From contig CAZGWK010000007.1 in assembly GCA_964529285.1 (NCBI GenBank), positions 1 to 64,000 of the forward strand: DNA of 64,000 nt, read 5' to 3'. A program made the position numbers and the translations under genes. The notes beneath the pieces were generated by a model, which saw only the letters and a program-made list of their open reading frames with translations, searched no databases and was not told the DNA's origin. Positions within the stretch are counted from its first letter, which is position 1; every line of letters begins with the position of its first letter. Shown piece by piece: positions 1-9,074 of the stretch. This DNA comes from SURF-21 sp964529285 (lineage in GTDB: Bacteria; Actinomycetota; Geothermincolia; Geothermincolales; RBG-13-55-18).

Positions 1-44
1 GCAAACAAAAACGCTGTGCTGGCCGTTATATGCCTGGAGGGCTT

Positions 45-1067
45 ATGTCCGAACAAATGGGCTTCTTCACACAAGAGTTATATCAGTACTATCTTCAGCG
101 CGGAAAGACAGTGTCTGACAGCGTTCTAAACGTGCTGGAAAAGAGCCCCGCGGATCTGAGCGACGAAGAAATGTACATATACAACAAGCTGATCATGCCG
201 GGTAAGGACTCTATAAGGAACGCTTTGAGGTACCGGCTCGAGCGCCGTGGAGCCAATAGGGAGGAATGGGAGGAACATCTCCGGTCCGGTGGGCGGAGCA
301 TTATCGCTTATATTGCCGCTGAATTGTTAGCCGAACCGGAGGAAAGCGAGAGTTCTGAGGCTGATGACCACGCGGAGCAAGATGAGGCATCCATTCCAAT
401 CCCCAAAGAACCCTCGATGTCGGAGAACACAGAACAAGGGACAGCACTACAGGATATCGTGAGCCGAGACACTACCTCTAATCCTGGCGAGGACGGCGAA
501 GAAGCTGATAAAGCCAATGGAGAAAAGGCGCATGTCAGGAAATCGCCGGCAAAAATAACTCTAAACTTACTGTTCTGGGCATTCTTCACAGTCGTGTGCA
601 TATTGCTCGTCTTGCTGGTGCTATCCCTGTTCAACCTCGGAATCCGGGCCTTCGCTGTATCTTCCAGCTCCATGTCACCCACGATAGATGCAGGTAGCCT
701 TGTCTTCGTCAGGTCTTCAGGTGAGTACAGGGCTGGCGATGTCGTCACATACATCGCCACGAACGAAGAATACATCACCCACAGAATAGAGGAGGTCAGG
801 ATAGAAGAAGGCTCCAGAGTTTTTATTACCAAGGGGGCAGCCAACGATGACGTCGATCCGTATATCGTGAGCCAAGAGGACATCGAAGGAAAAGTAGCGC
901 TTACCATCCCCTATTTCGGATACGCGGTCGCCTTTCTCAGGACGCGCATCGGATTCATCCTGATAATGACCATATTCGGGCTGCTTATCGTCAGCCTGAT
1001 CTGGGAGATCATCAAGGAACCCTCCACCAGTAAAGAGCAAGAGGAGCAGGAACCGAGTGGCGATTGA
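45..1067 (+). CDS. Signal peptidase I, ER/archaeal (SipW-like) type
   Basis: Membrane serine protease that removes signal peptides from exported proteins. The C-terminal half has a membrane segment (about residues 174-200) followed by the S26 box SSSMSPT with nucleophile Ser209. The general base is a His (ITHRI, His246) instead of the Lys of ordinary bacterial enzymes, and DDVDP follows, so it belongs to the S26B class that includes SipW. A second membrane segment lies at about 301-322. The first 165 residues are a charged cytoplasmic region, longer than in SipW itself. An in-frame ATG exists at 30, but GGAGG at 36-40 sits before the ATG at 45, so I chose that start (340 aa). It faces two secreted proteins with a shared N-terminal motif that may be its substrates; that link is inference. 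Confidence 0.88.
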   Translation: MSEQMGFFTQELYQYYLQRGKTVSDSVLNVLEKSPADLSDEEMYIYNKLIMPGKDSIRNALRYRLERRGANREEWEEHLRSGGRSIIAYIAAELLAEPEESESSEADDHAEQDEASIPIPKEPSMSENTEQGTALQDIVSRDTTSNPGEDGEEADKANGEKAHVRKSPAKITLNLLFWAFFTVVCILLVLLVLSLFNLGIRAFAVSSSSMSPTIDAGSLVFVRSSGEYRAGDVVTYIATNEEYITHRIEEVRIEEGSRVFITKGAANDDVDPYIVSQEDIEGKVALTIPYFGYAVAFLRTRIGFILIMTIFGLLIVSLIWEIIKEPSTSKEQEEQEPSGD

Positions 1068-1141
1068 GCAGTTTCTTCCGCCTGGAATAATAAGCTCGTG
1101 TTTCTATCAATTCTCCGGAACAGACTTAATTTGCCGGGTAT

Positions 1142-1177
1142 AAAAACCGGCCTCCACGCGCGGAGGCCGGTTTCCTT
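1142..1177. terminator. Bidirectional intrinsic terminator
   Basis: A perfect 9-bp stem, CCGGCCTCC (1147-1155) with GGAGGCCGG (1162-1170), has a 6-nt loop, an A-run on the left and TTTCCTTTCT on the right. It lies between the converging signal peptidase gene and the secreted protein gene and could end both transcripts. Confidence 0.75.
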
Positions 1178-1217
1178 TCTATCGATCGCTTGTGTTGTCG
1201 TTATGAACAGAGCGGGA

Positions 1218-1805
1218 TCAAGGAGTAGGCGGAGTGGGCCACCACCACGACCATGAAACGGGCGGGTCTACTGGAGGCGTACCACCAACATTAACTGCGA
1301 AGAGCAGCACCTTGAACCAATGTGTAACACCCATGAGTCCTTCGCTTGCATAATCAACAGTCGGATCAAGCTTTAGCTCGACTACAACATTTTTAGAGGC
1401 ACTGGGAGTCATTTCAGAAATTATCTTTGTCCAATCTTGGAACAGGTCATCAACCACAGTCCAACTGATAACCACGTCTCCGCCAATTTTGACCCTGACC
1501 AATACCGCATCTCCGAGATCTCCGGGATATTGTGAGTCCCCATCGCAAAGGCCAACATAAACGTCCTGTTTAATATTGCCCGTTGATGTTAACTTTCCGG
1601 AGTCAGAATATATCGTGCCATCTGCTGCCATCGGACCAACTTCGACGAGACCGCTTGCAGGATCACATGTGACTTCTACTTCACCAATCGTTACATAGTT
1701 TGCAGGAACAGTAGTCATCTTTTGCTGTTGTGCGGTGGTGAAGCCCACTGCCATGGCGACTGTGAGCATAAGAACAACTGTTGATATAAGTAGTTTCTTC
1801 TTCAC
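1218..1805 (-). CDS. Secreted TasA/camelysin-like protein, putative SipW-type substrate
   Basis: A 195-residue exported protein. It has a KKK start, a hydrophobic core and an Ala-rich region ending FTTAQQQ, then a predicted beta-rich domain of about 140 residues and a Pro/Trp-rich C-terminus (residues about 178-195). The layout resembles the TasA/camelysin family exported through SipW-type peptidases, and such a peptidase is encoded just upstream on the facing strand. I cannot align it firmly to TasA, so the family name is tentative. The start is GTG at 1805, chosen for AAGGAGGG at 1812-1819. It shares the post-signal motif MTxxxxNYVxIG with the next gene. It may be a surface or matrix protein. 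Confidence 0.6.
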   Translation of the reverse strand: MKKKLLISTVVLMLTVAMAVGFTTAQQQKMTTVPANYVTIGEVEVTCDPASGLVEVGPMAADGTIYSDSGKLTSTGNIKQDVYVGLCDGDSQYPGDLGDAVLVRVKIGGDVVISWTVVDDLFQDWTKIISEMTPSASKNVVVELKLDPTVDYASEGLMGVTHWFKVLLFAVNVGGTPPVDPPVSWSWWWPTPPTP

Positions 1806-1956
1806 GCTTTTTCCCTCCTTAACATCATCTATCGAAGTTTTCGCCGGTTGGATGGATCGCTATCAGCCGGTTATCGACCACCTCCTTTTCCAGAAAGCCT
1901 TCGATCCGTTTTGCATCTCAACAAATCGAGCCCTAACACCACCTCCCTACGCCGAG

Positions 1957-2868
1957 TTATTCTTTATGGACAATGAAATCGATATTCAGCGGGATCAGGG
2001 TCCCGTCTGGATATCTCAGCGATATCTCCCACTTGCCGGGGCTTACGCCTCCGAGATGCAGGCACCCCTCGAAGCCCCGCTCGCTGACAACCCCTCCTGT
2101 GGACATAAGAACGCGGTCGCCTTTACGCAGGACCACCACTATGTTGGGCATGAAGGTACTTCCCGATATCACGTAGTCCATGAAGTCGCCCACCCTGCCA
2201 GAAAGTGGCTGGAAATCGAGCTTGTCGTTTTCCTTTATTCGCGGGGGATCGGGTACATCTTCGCCATCTGAAACCATCCCATCGTTATTCAGCCCGTCGG
2301 GAATCTGCGATCCCGGCAAGCTACCGCTATCTCCTTCATGCAGGCGCTCTTTGGGTCTATCCGGATCCGGAGAGACGGGGGTATCAGCTGGCGTCTCGTT
2401 CTCCGGGACAGTTGCCTGTGGGGTTTCCGGAGCCTCGTGCGTCTTGCACGGCGGACAGCCGATTACCAGGAACCCTCGCTCAAGCGTTGCGCTGCCGCCG
2501 TCGGGGTTTATCACCCGGATGTCCCACCATCCGGGAGCGGCGCCGTGCAGGGAAAATATGCATTTTATGCAGGACGGGCAGATCACCCAGGTCTTGCTTG
2601 CTTCGATAGCTGTATCTCCTCGTACGAGCTCGACCCTGGCTCCATCCTGAAAACCACTGCCGTGCACAAAAAAGACTGCGCTGCAACCCGATATGCCGAA
2701 TGCCGGGAAGGCCCAGCTTATCCTGGGGGGAGCGCTCCAACATCCGATGGAAACGTAATTTTCCCTGGCTTCCGTCATATGCGACTGCTGCGCATTGCTG
2801 ATAGACACCAGGGAGAATGCAACAAGCGTAGCAAGGATAAAAAGAATCAGCAGTCTTGATTTCTTCAT
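1957..2868 (-). CDS. Secreted protein with two IPT/TIG-like domains
   Basis: A 303-residue exported protein with a signal peptide (about residues 1-26, ending ISNA). The motif MTEARENYVSIG matches the neighbouring secreted protein. It is followed by two similar beta-sandwich-like segments (about 45-135 and 215-300). Each carries a hydrophobic strand, a G-S-x-F turn (GSGF, GSTF) and an ending with a PGWWDIRVINPDGG or PGKWEISLRYPDG pattern typical of IPT/TIG immunoglobulin-like folds. A Pro/Glu/Asp-rich linker joins them. The first domain has several Cys residues. It is probably extracellular; its binding partner is unknown. The start is ATG at 2868 with GGAAGG six bases upstream. Confidence 0.6.
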   Translation of the reverse strand: MKKSRLLILFILATLVAFSLVSISNAQQSHMTEARENYVSIGCWSAPPRISWAFPAFGISGCSAVFFVHGSGFQDGARVELVRGDTAIEASKTWVICPSCIKCIFSLHGAAPGWWDIRVINPDGGSATLERGFLVIGCPPCKTHEAPETPQATVPENETPADTPVSPDPDRPKERLHEGDSGSLPGSQIPDGLNNDGMVSDGEDVPDPPRIKENDKLDFQPLSGRVGDFMDYVISGSTFMPNIVVVLRKGDRVLMSTGGVVSERGFEGCLHLGGVSPGKWEISLRYPDGTLIPLNIDFIVHKE

Positions 2869-3625
2869 TGCACGCCTTCCAGCGCCCCGCGGTCCTGAGG
2901 CACGCGGGTCACCCCCAACCCGCTGACGATGAATGTGGCTCGAAAGTGCATCTGCATCCTTCCACTCCCCCGGTAACCCCGTTTATAATGAAAATAGGGT
3001 ATGCATAAGGCCTGACCGGGCTCTACGTGTACCTGAGGGGGTGGTGGCGGCCACCCCCGCTCCATGTCTAAACTACGTCCTTATGGGCTCACCTCTTCCT
3101 GTCCATGTAACCCTATAGCTTCTCCTTGATCACCCTCTCCCTACTTATAAATGCGAAGGCCCGACCACACATATGATCGGGCCGGTTTCACCATTAGCTC
3201 CCCGCGGTTCTGGTGACCACTTTGTGAGCCGCGGTTCTCAGCTTCCCCCCTAGTCTCCGCCGGACGTAATTACCTTTCGCCCCATAAAGGTAATGCTGCA
3301 AAGACGACAAACAGCCTTCAGTCTGTACGTTTACGAATCAGTAATAACCCTAATGCTCAATATTCTATCAAATATTTTCATTAAATCAACCGATAGAAAA
3401 AGAAAGGTCCCTCGTGGCCGTGAGGGTCGCCTTGCTCGTTCGTGATTGATATACGAAAGCCGGGCCTGCTCCTAAAAGGCCACCCCTCGGAGGCAAGAGG
3501 TGAAACGCGGGCTGGCGGCGAAGGTAATTGCAGTTCAAGGGAACATATCCGCCTTTCGAAAAGGTCAAATAAACTGTTAATATCGTAGCAGGAACAGGCT
3601 GGCACAGCACAGCGTGAGGTAATAT
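2869..3625. other. Long intergenic region with structured segment
   Basis: These 757 bases separate the secreted-protein gene from the penicillin-binding protein gene. I see no credible gene. The middle (3158-3335) is rich in inverted repeats and is listed separately. A possible minus-strand -10 (TATAAA, complement of 2982-2987) lacks a convincing -35. Near 3405-3500 there are short hairpins such as CCCTC...GAGGG. The last 120 bases presumably hold the promoter of the penicillin-binding protein gene; TAATAT at 3578-3583 is a weak -10 candidate. Confidence 0.5.
3158..3335 (-). ncRNA. Candidate structured leader RNA, class unknown
   Basis: Read on the minus strand, this stretch holds a 9-bp stem (3286-3294 with 3269-3277, loop of 8), then a G-rich segment with two copies of CCGCGG (3203-3208 and 3230-3235) that can pair. 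It ends in a 7-bp GC hairpin (GGCCCGA / TCGGGCC, 3158-3164 and 3177-3183) followed by TTCGCATTT. Aptamer-like folds followed by a terminator-like hairpin suggest a regulatory leader for the secreted protein starting at 2868. I could not match it to the c-di-GMP, cobalamin, SAM, TPP, c-di-AMP, glycine or T-box consensus. The strand is inferred. Confidence 0.3.
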
Positions 3626-6058
3626 ATGCGCGTATTCGTACGGATAGTATTCATATCCTTTCTCTGCCTTGCCATGATGGCCGGGGGTTTCTTCGTATGG
3701 TTCTACATTGGCGTAGGCCTGCCGCGCCTGGAGGACCTGGGAAGGCACCAGATGGACCAGACCTCCAAGGTCATCGCCGCCGACGGCAGCATCATCACCG
3801 AGCTGCACGGGGAGCAGAACCGCGAGAACATAAGCCTGGACCAGATATGCCCCGACCTTCAGAATGCGGTAATCGCCATCGAAGACGAGCGCTTTTACAA
3901 CCACGGAGGAGTGGACTGGGAGGCTATCCTAAGGGCTTTCTGGACCAACGTGGTGCAGGGAGAGGTAGTGCAGGGCGCCTCCACCATCACCCAGCAGTAC
4001 GTCAAGAACACCTTGACCGGCAAGGAAAGGACCTACTGGAGGAAGGTCGAGGAAGCCAGCCTGGCAAATCAACTGGAGCGCAGGTACTCCAAGGAAAAGA
4101 TCCTGGAGATGTACCTGAACGACGTCTATTTCGGGCAGGGCTGCTACGGCGTGAAGACTGCCTCGCAGACATTCTTCGGCAAGCAGCCTTCGGAGCTCGC
4201 GCTCGAGGAGGCGGCGCTGCTCGCGGCCGTAATCAGGATACCGAATTACTATTCACCTTACCTGAACATCGAACTGGCTCGCGCCCGCCGCAACGTCGTC
4301 CTGGACAAGATGGAGGAACTCGGGTACATCACCCGCGCCCAGGCTGCGGAGGTGAAGAGCAAGGAGGTAGCGGTACAGCCCATCCCCGAGGAGGCGCCCA
4401 GTCCGAAAGCGCCCTACTTCGTGGAATACGTAAAGCAATACCTCTATAACGTCTTCGCCGCCGACCCCGAACTGCGGGCGCGGTTCGGCGATCTCTCGCC
4501 GGACGATATCATCTTCCGCGGCGGCCTGCGCGTCTACACCACCCTCGACCCCACCTTGCAGGAATATGCCGAGGGGGCCATTAGCGCCACCCTCGACCGG
4601 GAAGGCGACCCCAGCGCTGCCCTTTGCGCGGTCGACCCCCGCAGCGGCGAGATCAAGGCCATGGTGGGAGGGAAGAACTACAGTGAACTCCAGTACAACA
4701 TCGCCGCCCAGGGCGGGCGCCAGCCCGGCTCCTCCTTCAAGGGATTCGTGCTCACTACCGCCATAAGCAACGGCATTTCTCCCTATAAGACATACGACTC
4801 CTCGCCCACCACCCTGGAGTTCGCCGACGGGACGAAGTGGAAGGTCGGCAACGCCGAGGGTTCGAGCTACGGTACGATAAACGTCTATAACGCCACCGTA
4901 CGCTCGGTGAACGTTGTTTACGCCCGTATAATACGCGACGTAGGCCCACAGAGGGTCGTACAGATGGCCCATGCCATGGGTATAACATCCGAGATCCCCC
5001 CGTACCCTTCCATCGCCCTGGGTACCAGTGAGGTCAACCCCCTGGAGATGGCCAGCGCATACGCCACACTGGCAAACAACGGCGTTTACATCCCGCCCAT
5101 CTGCGTCACGAAGGTCACCGACGCCGAAGGCAACCTCGTCTTCGAGAACAACCCCAAGGGTAAGCGGGTCGTGCGCGAGGACGTGGCCGCGGTCGTCAAC
5201 TCGATCCTGCAGGACGCCGTCAGGTACGGTACGGGGCGCGCGGCCCGCATCGACCGTCCCCAGGCGGGAAAGACCGGGACAACCGACGACTATGCCGACG
5301 CCTGGTTCTGCGGATATACCCCGGACCTCTCAGCGGCGATATGGGTCGGGTACCCCGAAGGCAGGGTGCCCATGCGCAGCGTGCACGGCATCACCGTGTT
5401 CGGCGGCACCTTCCCCGCACAGATCTGGAGAAAGTTCATGGAGAAAGCCCTGGCGGACGTGCCGGCTTCCTCTTTCCCCGAGGCGGAATTCGCCGGTAGA
5501 GACGATGAATCCGAATGGGTTACCGTGACCATATGCAGCGAAAGCGGCATGAAGGCGACGCCTTACTGCCCCCATACGGAGAGCAGATCATACCGCCGCG
5601 GCGAGGAGCCTACCGATACGTGCCCCATCCATAGCAACCAGACCCAGAAGGTGAACGTACCGGGGGTCACGGGGATGGACGAGGCTAATGCCACGTCCAT
5701 CATCCGCCGTGCGAACCTCAATCCTGCGGTCAATTACGCCTATTCCAGTGCCGCCGCTGCGGGGACCGTCATCAACCAGTCACCGCTCGCGGGCACTTCC
5801 GTGAACGTGGGTTCTACGGTATCCATTACCGTCAGTCAGGGGTCTGCGCCCCAGTCAAACGTTCCCAACGTGGTAGGTATGGGTGAAACCGCGGCCAAGG
5901 AGACCATATCCGCCGCCGGTTTCACCTACAAGGTGGTTTACAGCCCCAGCGATGATTCGCAGGTAGGGATAGTGATAAGCCAGTTCCCGGGCGGAGGCGC
6001 TTCGGCCGGTCCGGGTTCCCAGATAATCATCACGGTGGGCAAGACCACCGGCTCGTAA
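3626..6058 (+). CDS. Class A penicillin-binding protein with two PASTA domains
   Basis: Bifunctional peptidoglycan glycosyltransferase and transpeptidase that polymerises and cross-links the cell wall outside the membrane. Residues about 5-28 form the membrane anchor. The GT51 domain follows, with the catalytic EDERFYNHGG box at Glu86 and the GASTITQQ motif. The transpeptidase has SxxK at Ser369-Lys372, SxN at Ser427-Asn429 and KTGT at Lys549-Thr552, so all catalytic residues are present. Two PASTA repeats (about 675-740 and 745-808) end the protein; such repeats bind peptidoglycan or muropeptides and occur in actinobacterial and firmicute PBPs. Length (810 aa) is typical. It stands alone, with the neighbouring gene on the opposite strand. 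Confidence 0.95.
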   Translation: MRVFVRIVFISFLCLAMMAGGFFVWFYIGVGLPRLEDLGRHQMDQTSKVIAADGSIITELHGEQNRENISLDQICPDLQNAVIAIEDERFYNHGGVDWEAILRAFWTNVVQGEVVQGASTITQQYVKNTLTGKERTYWRKVEEASLANQLERRYSKEKILEMYLNDVYFGQGCYGVKTASQTFFGKQPSELALEEAALLAAVIRIPNYYSPYLNIELARARRNVVLDKMEELGYITRAQAAEVKSKEVAVQPIPEEAPSPKAPYFVEYVKQYLYNVFAADPELRARFGDLSPDDIIFRGGLRVYTTLDPTLQEYAEGAISATLDREGDPSAALCAVDPRSGEIKAMVGGKNYSELQYNIAAQGGRQPGSSFKGFVLTTAISNGISPYKTYDSSPTTLEFADGTKWKVGNAEGSSYGTINVYNATVRSVNVVYARIIRDVGPQRVVQMAHAMGITSEIPPYPSIALGTSEVNPLEMASAYATLANNGVYIPPICVTKVTDAEGNLVFENNPKGKRVVREDVAAVVNSILQDAVRYGTGRAARIDRPQAGKTGTTDDYADAWFCGYTPDLSAAIWVGYPEGRVPMRSVHGITVFGGTFPAQIWRKFMEKALADVPASSFPEAEFAGRDDESEWVTVTICSESGMKATPYCPHTESRSYRRGEEPTDTCPIHSNQTQKVNVPGVTGMDEANATSIIRRANLNPAVNYAYSSAAAAGTVINQSPLAGTSVNVGSTVSITVSQGSAPQSNVPNVVGMGETAAKETISAAGFTYKVVYSPSDDSQVGIVISQFPGGGASAGPGSQIIITVGKTTGS

Positions 6059-6187
6059 TCCATCCCGCAATCCACGATGCTTAGTCCGGTGTCATCTCTG
6101 CGGGCAGCACGCTTGTTGCAACCTTAAAGTATGGGCGGCGGGGTCCTGCGAAGGATTCTACCCGTCCCTTGGGCTGCGCGGTTCGCG

Positions 6188-7315
6188 CTAAGAGCTGCCT
6201 TCCTCCAGGAGCTTGCGGAAGGCTTCGCTGCGTCGCAGTTTTTCGAGGCAGATATCGCGCATGGCGTCTTCCTTGAGCGCAGGGTCAAGCTGCAGTGCTC
6301 TCTTGAGATTCGAGATACATGACTCCTTGTCTCCCCGCAGGGCGCAAATGCAGGCCAGGTTGTAGTACGGCCAGGAGTATTGCTCGTCCACCTCCAGGGC
6401 GCGCTGGAAGTACTTCTCCGCTTCCTTGAAGTTGCCCTGCTCCATGAGCGCGGCGCCCTTGTTGCTCAATGCATACTTGTTGTTCGGGTTGATGGCGAGA
6501 CATTTTTCCAGGTACGCGAGTTCCGTCTCCACGTCACCCATGCAGCCCATTGCATAACCCTTCTCCAGATAGGCGCTGTCGTTCTGGGGGTCCAGCTTGA
6601 TGACCCTGTCGAAGTAGGCGGCGGCCTTCTCGTACTCGCAGTTGTCCAGGTGTATGGAGCCCAGGCTTACCAGTGCCTCCAGGTTATCCAGCTCCAACAT
6701 CAGTATCTCGCTGTAGACCTCTACCGCCTTCGCGTCATCCAGAATGTCCTCGTATACCCCCGCGAGCTCGAAGAGCACGTCGGTCAGCTTCTCCCTCTCG
6801 CCTTTGTACAGGCTTATGGCGATCTCCAGATTACGGATGGCTTCCTCGTAGCGCCCCTTTCCCACCAGCAGCCTGGCCTTGTTGTAGTACGGGTATCCGA
6901 AATTCGGCTCCAGCTGTATGGTGCGCTCGTAGATGGACAAAGCCGTATCCTCGTCTCCCAGCTCGTGGTAGGCGATGCCCAGTTCGTTCATGAGGTCCAC
7001 GTTCTCGGGGTCCTTGTCCAGGGCCAGTTCGTAATACCTTACCGCCTCTCCGAACTCGCCCTTTTCCATCATGACCAGGGCAATTCCGTCGTAAGACCTC
7101 GGGTCCGCAGGCGCGAGCATCATGACCCGCTCGAAACGCAGCAGGGCCTCCTCGAGTTCCCCTTTCTCGTAAAGGGCGATGCCCAGCTGGTACTGTCCCT
7201 CCATATCATCGGGATAGTCGTCTAAAAAACGCCGGAAGCGTTCGATCGCCTCATCCACACGGTCCTCGGCCAACAGGCGTTCTCCCTGTTCCAGTAGCTG
7301 GTAGCCTTCGCTCAT
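6188..7315 (-). CDS. Tetratricopeptide repeat protein
   Basis: The 375 residues are almost entirely TPR units, roughly ten, with the usual W/L-G-Y-A-F-P spacing (for example the repeated A-x-x-Y-Y-x-x-A-L pattern). There is no signal peptide or membrane segment, so it is probably a cytoplasmic scaffold for protein interactions. No enzymatic domain is seen. The ATG at 7315 is preceded by GGAGGG. It converges on the penicillin-binding protein gene with a 129-bp gap in which I find no strong terminator. A 128-bp gap separates it from the NIF3-family gene upstream, so operon membership is uncertain and the partner is unknown. Confidence 0.85.
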   Translation of the reverse strand: MSEGYQLLEQGERLLAEDRVDEAIERFRRFLDDYPDDMEGQYQLGIALYEKGELEEALLRFERVMMLAPADPRSYDGIALVMMEKGEFGEAVRYYELALDKDPENVDLMNELGIAYHELGDEDTALSIYERTIQLEPNFGYPYYNKARLLVGKGRYEEAIRNLEIAISLYKGEREKLTDVLFELAGVYEDILDDAKAVEVYSEILMLELDNLEALVSLGSIHLDNCEYEKAAAYFDRVIKLDPQNDSAYLEKGYAMGCMGDVETELAYLEKCLAINPNNKYALSNKGAALMEQGNFKEAEKYFQRALEVDEQYSWPYYNLACICALRGDKESCISNLKRALQLDPALKEDAMRDICLEKLRRSEAFRKLLEEGSS

Positions 7316-7443
7316 CGTTCCCTCCGCTTTTATCTCCCAGCAAACCGCGTTACCCCGACGCCGCGTGTCAATTTACCTGTAAATGATTCGAGCTTCTTTT
7401 TCAAGCAGAACTTGCAATACGTCTTCTGGTCAAGTGCCGCGCC

Positions 7444-8424
7444 TCAGCTCCTGCCCTTTCCCTGCTTCTTGCGAGCCCGCGATACGCGTACCAGCCCGGA
7501 AACGGGCAGGATGCTTATGCCCTTCTCCTCCAGGCGGTCCAGGATGAGGTTCATGCCCAGTGAATCGGATACGATGTGACCTGCGATGATCACGTTGATC
7601 TTCTGTTTCTCGGCCTCTTCCTTGTGCTTCTCGGAGTAATGCATGGCGACTATGGTCCCGACGCCGGCGTCCGCCAGCTTCGCCAGGACCTCCTGGGGCC
7701 CCTCGGTTCCTCCGGTCATGTCCACCATTATCTTGCCCGCACGGTTTTCCTTGTTTCCCACGATGGCGACCGGACCGGACTGCGTGCGGGCAGCGGCCTG
7801 GTACTCAGGAATATCCAGCAGGCGGTCGATGACCTCTCCTACCGTGCGCGGCTTCTTGCGCGCGAAATAGTCGCTGAGGTAAGAATAGACCTGGTTATCG
7901 GCAACGGTATGCATGCACATGAAGGGGATGTCCAGGACGCGGGCCGCGTCCAGGGCACGCTCGTGGTTGCGGGGCAGGAAAGCGCGGTATATCTCCTGCA
8001 TGCGTTTGCCGATGAGGGCTTCGCCGATGTTTATGGGCACGCCGTGGCGATACCACTCGTCCGCCTGCAGCGCCATCACCTTGTCCAGGTTGACCAGGGC
8101 CACCCCCTCGGGATGGTGACTGATGATAAGGTCTATGGCCTTGCCTTTCTCGCGCAGGCGGTCGGCCAGGAGCACCTCGGGTACCTCCATGTCTATGCCG
8201 ACCATCACCGATTTCACCTCGGTTTTGGGGTCTCCCACCAGGATACGCGAGTCCGGGAAGGGGTTCTCGAGGCTGCTCTTATCGAAATAGTCCTTCTCCT
8301 TCTCCGGGAGTTTTTCGTACTTCTCCTTGTTCGATGCCAGCAGGCGTTTGATCTCCTCTTTGCCGCGCGGGTCTTTTTCTACGCCCATCTGTACGGCCAG
8401 TTTAAGGATATCCTCCAGTTTCAA
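7444..8424 (-). CDS. NIF3/DUF34-family metal-binding protein
   Basis: Member of the Nif3-like family, whose dinuclear metal site and true function are still debated. GTP cyclohydrolase-like and metal-chaperone roles have been proposed. The diagnostic ISHHPEG motif with paired His103-His104 is present, as are a central MHTVADN and a C-terminal GHIVSDS. The fold regions before and after the 170-230 insert match the two-domain family layout. The start is TTG at 8424: AAGGAGG lies six bases upstream and no ATG is nearby. It follows the RemA-like gene by 55 bp and is probably co-transcribed with it. At 326 aa it is longer than minimal homologs (about 260), with a charged N-terminal extension of about 60 residues. 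Confidence 0.7.
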   Translation of the reverse strand: MKLEDILKLAVQMGVEKDPRGKEEIKRLLASNKEKYEKLPEKEKDYFDKSSLENPFPDSRILVGDPKTEVKSVMVGIDMEVPEVLLADRLREKGKAIDLIISHHPEGVALVNLDKVMALQADEWYRHGVPINIGEALIGKRMQEIYRAFLPRNHERALDAARVLDIPFMCMHTVADNQVYSYLSDYFARKKPRTVGEVIDRLLDIPEYQAAARTQSGPVAIVGNKENRAGKIMVDMTGGTEGPQEVLAKLADAGVGTIVAMHYSEKHKEEAEKQKINVIIAGHIVSDSLGMNLILDRLEEKGISILPVSGLVRVSRARKKQGKGRS

Positions 8425-8479
8425 TTCAAACCTCCTTGTCTTCGGCGGCCATCTACGGGCAGGTCCACCACCCCGACGC

Positions 8480-8878
8480 TCAGGGCGCGAACAGAGACCC
8501 CTGGTCGAAGTCCTCCGCCTCTTCTTCCCGTGACAACACGCGCCTGATGCGCAGGATGAGGTCGTCTATATCGAGGCCCGTCTCCTCGCGTATGCTGCGG
8601 CGCAGTATGGGGCCGACCCTCTCCATCTCGTGCATCATGCGCTCCAGCATCCCTATGGCCAGGGATGCCTCGTATTCCTCCTGCGAGATGGCCAGGTCCT
8701 TGATGATCGCTTCCTCGGTGCGGGATGCCACCACGGGTTCCTCCCGGTCCTCGACATAGACGTATGTGCGCCGCGCGGGTCCCCGGTCGTCCGCAATCGG
8801 TTCCAGGCCGGTGATCTTGTCTGAACGGTAATATTTGCCATATCCCAGGGGTATGATCTCGTTCCGCCTTATCTCCAT
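8480..8878 (-). CDS. Small protein with RemA/DUF370-like N-terminal half
   Basis: A 132-residue protein. The first 60 residues (EIIPLGYGKYYRSDKI, then GPARRTYVYVE and ASRTEEAI) follow the pattern of RemA/DUF370 proteins: a GxGxxxxxDxI strand, an R-R-T strand and a final helix. RemA is a DNA-binding activator of matrix genes in Bacillus. The C-terminal half is acidic and helical, not part of the family core. The assignment rests on pattern only. The start ATG at 8878 has GGAAGGGG upstream. It probably heads a two-gene unit with the NIF3-family gene. The 196 bp between it and polX contain one short GC hairpin (CCCGCG/CGCGGG, 9059-9072) and no gene. Confidence 0.45.
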   Translation of the reverse strand: MEIRRNEIIPLGYGKYYRSDKITGLEPIADDRGPARRTYVYVEDREEPVVASRTEEAIIKDLAISQEEYEASLAIGMLERMMHEMERVGPILRRSIREETGLDIDDLILRIRRVLSREEEAEDFDQGSLFAP

Positions 8879-9074
8879 TATCCACCCCTTCCTCTTTCTC
8901 CGGCCTGCTTCGCCCTGCCGCGGGCATTACCGGAGCGCGGTCCGTCCACCAAGCTGTTCCAGCCATATTATATGAGCTTCGTTCTTCCACGAGAAGGGGT
9001 GGTCGGCCGCGCGGGCATCCGTTTTCCACGCAGAGAGAACGCGAGCTTTTCACCCATCCCCGCGTTCGCGGGCG

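Noticed and set aside
6380..7225. Plus-strand frame of 281 codons
   Set aside because: Antisense of the TPR gene; its repetitive look mirrors the TPR codons.
8421..9053. Minus-strand frame of 210 codons
   Set aside because: It overlaps the RemA-like gene in another frame, and that gene has a better start and a plausible fold.
9059..9072. Terminator after polX
   Set aside because: The CCCGCG/CGCGGG hairpin is short, has almost no loop and lacks a T-run.
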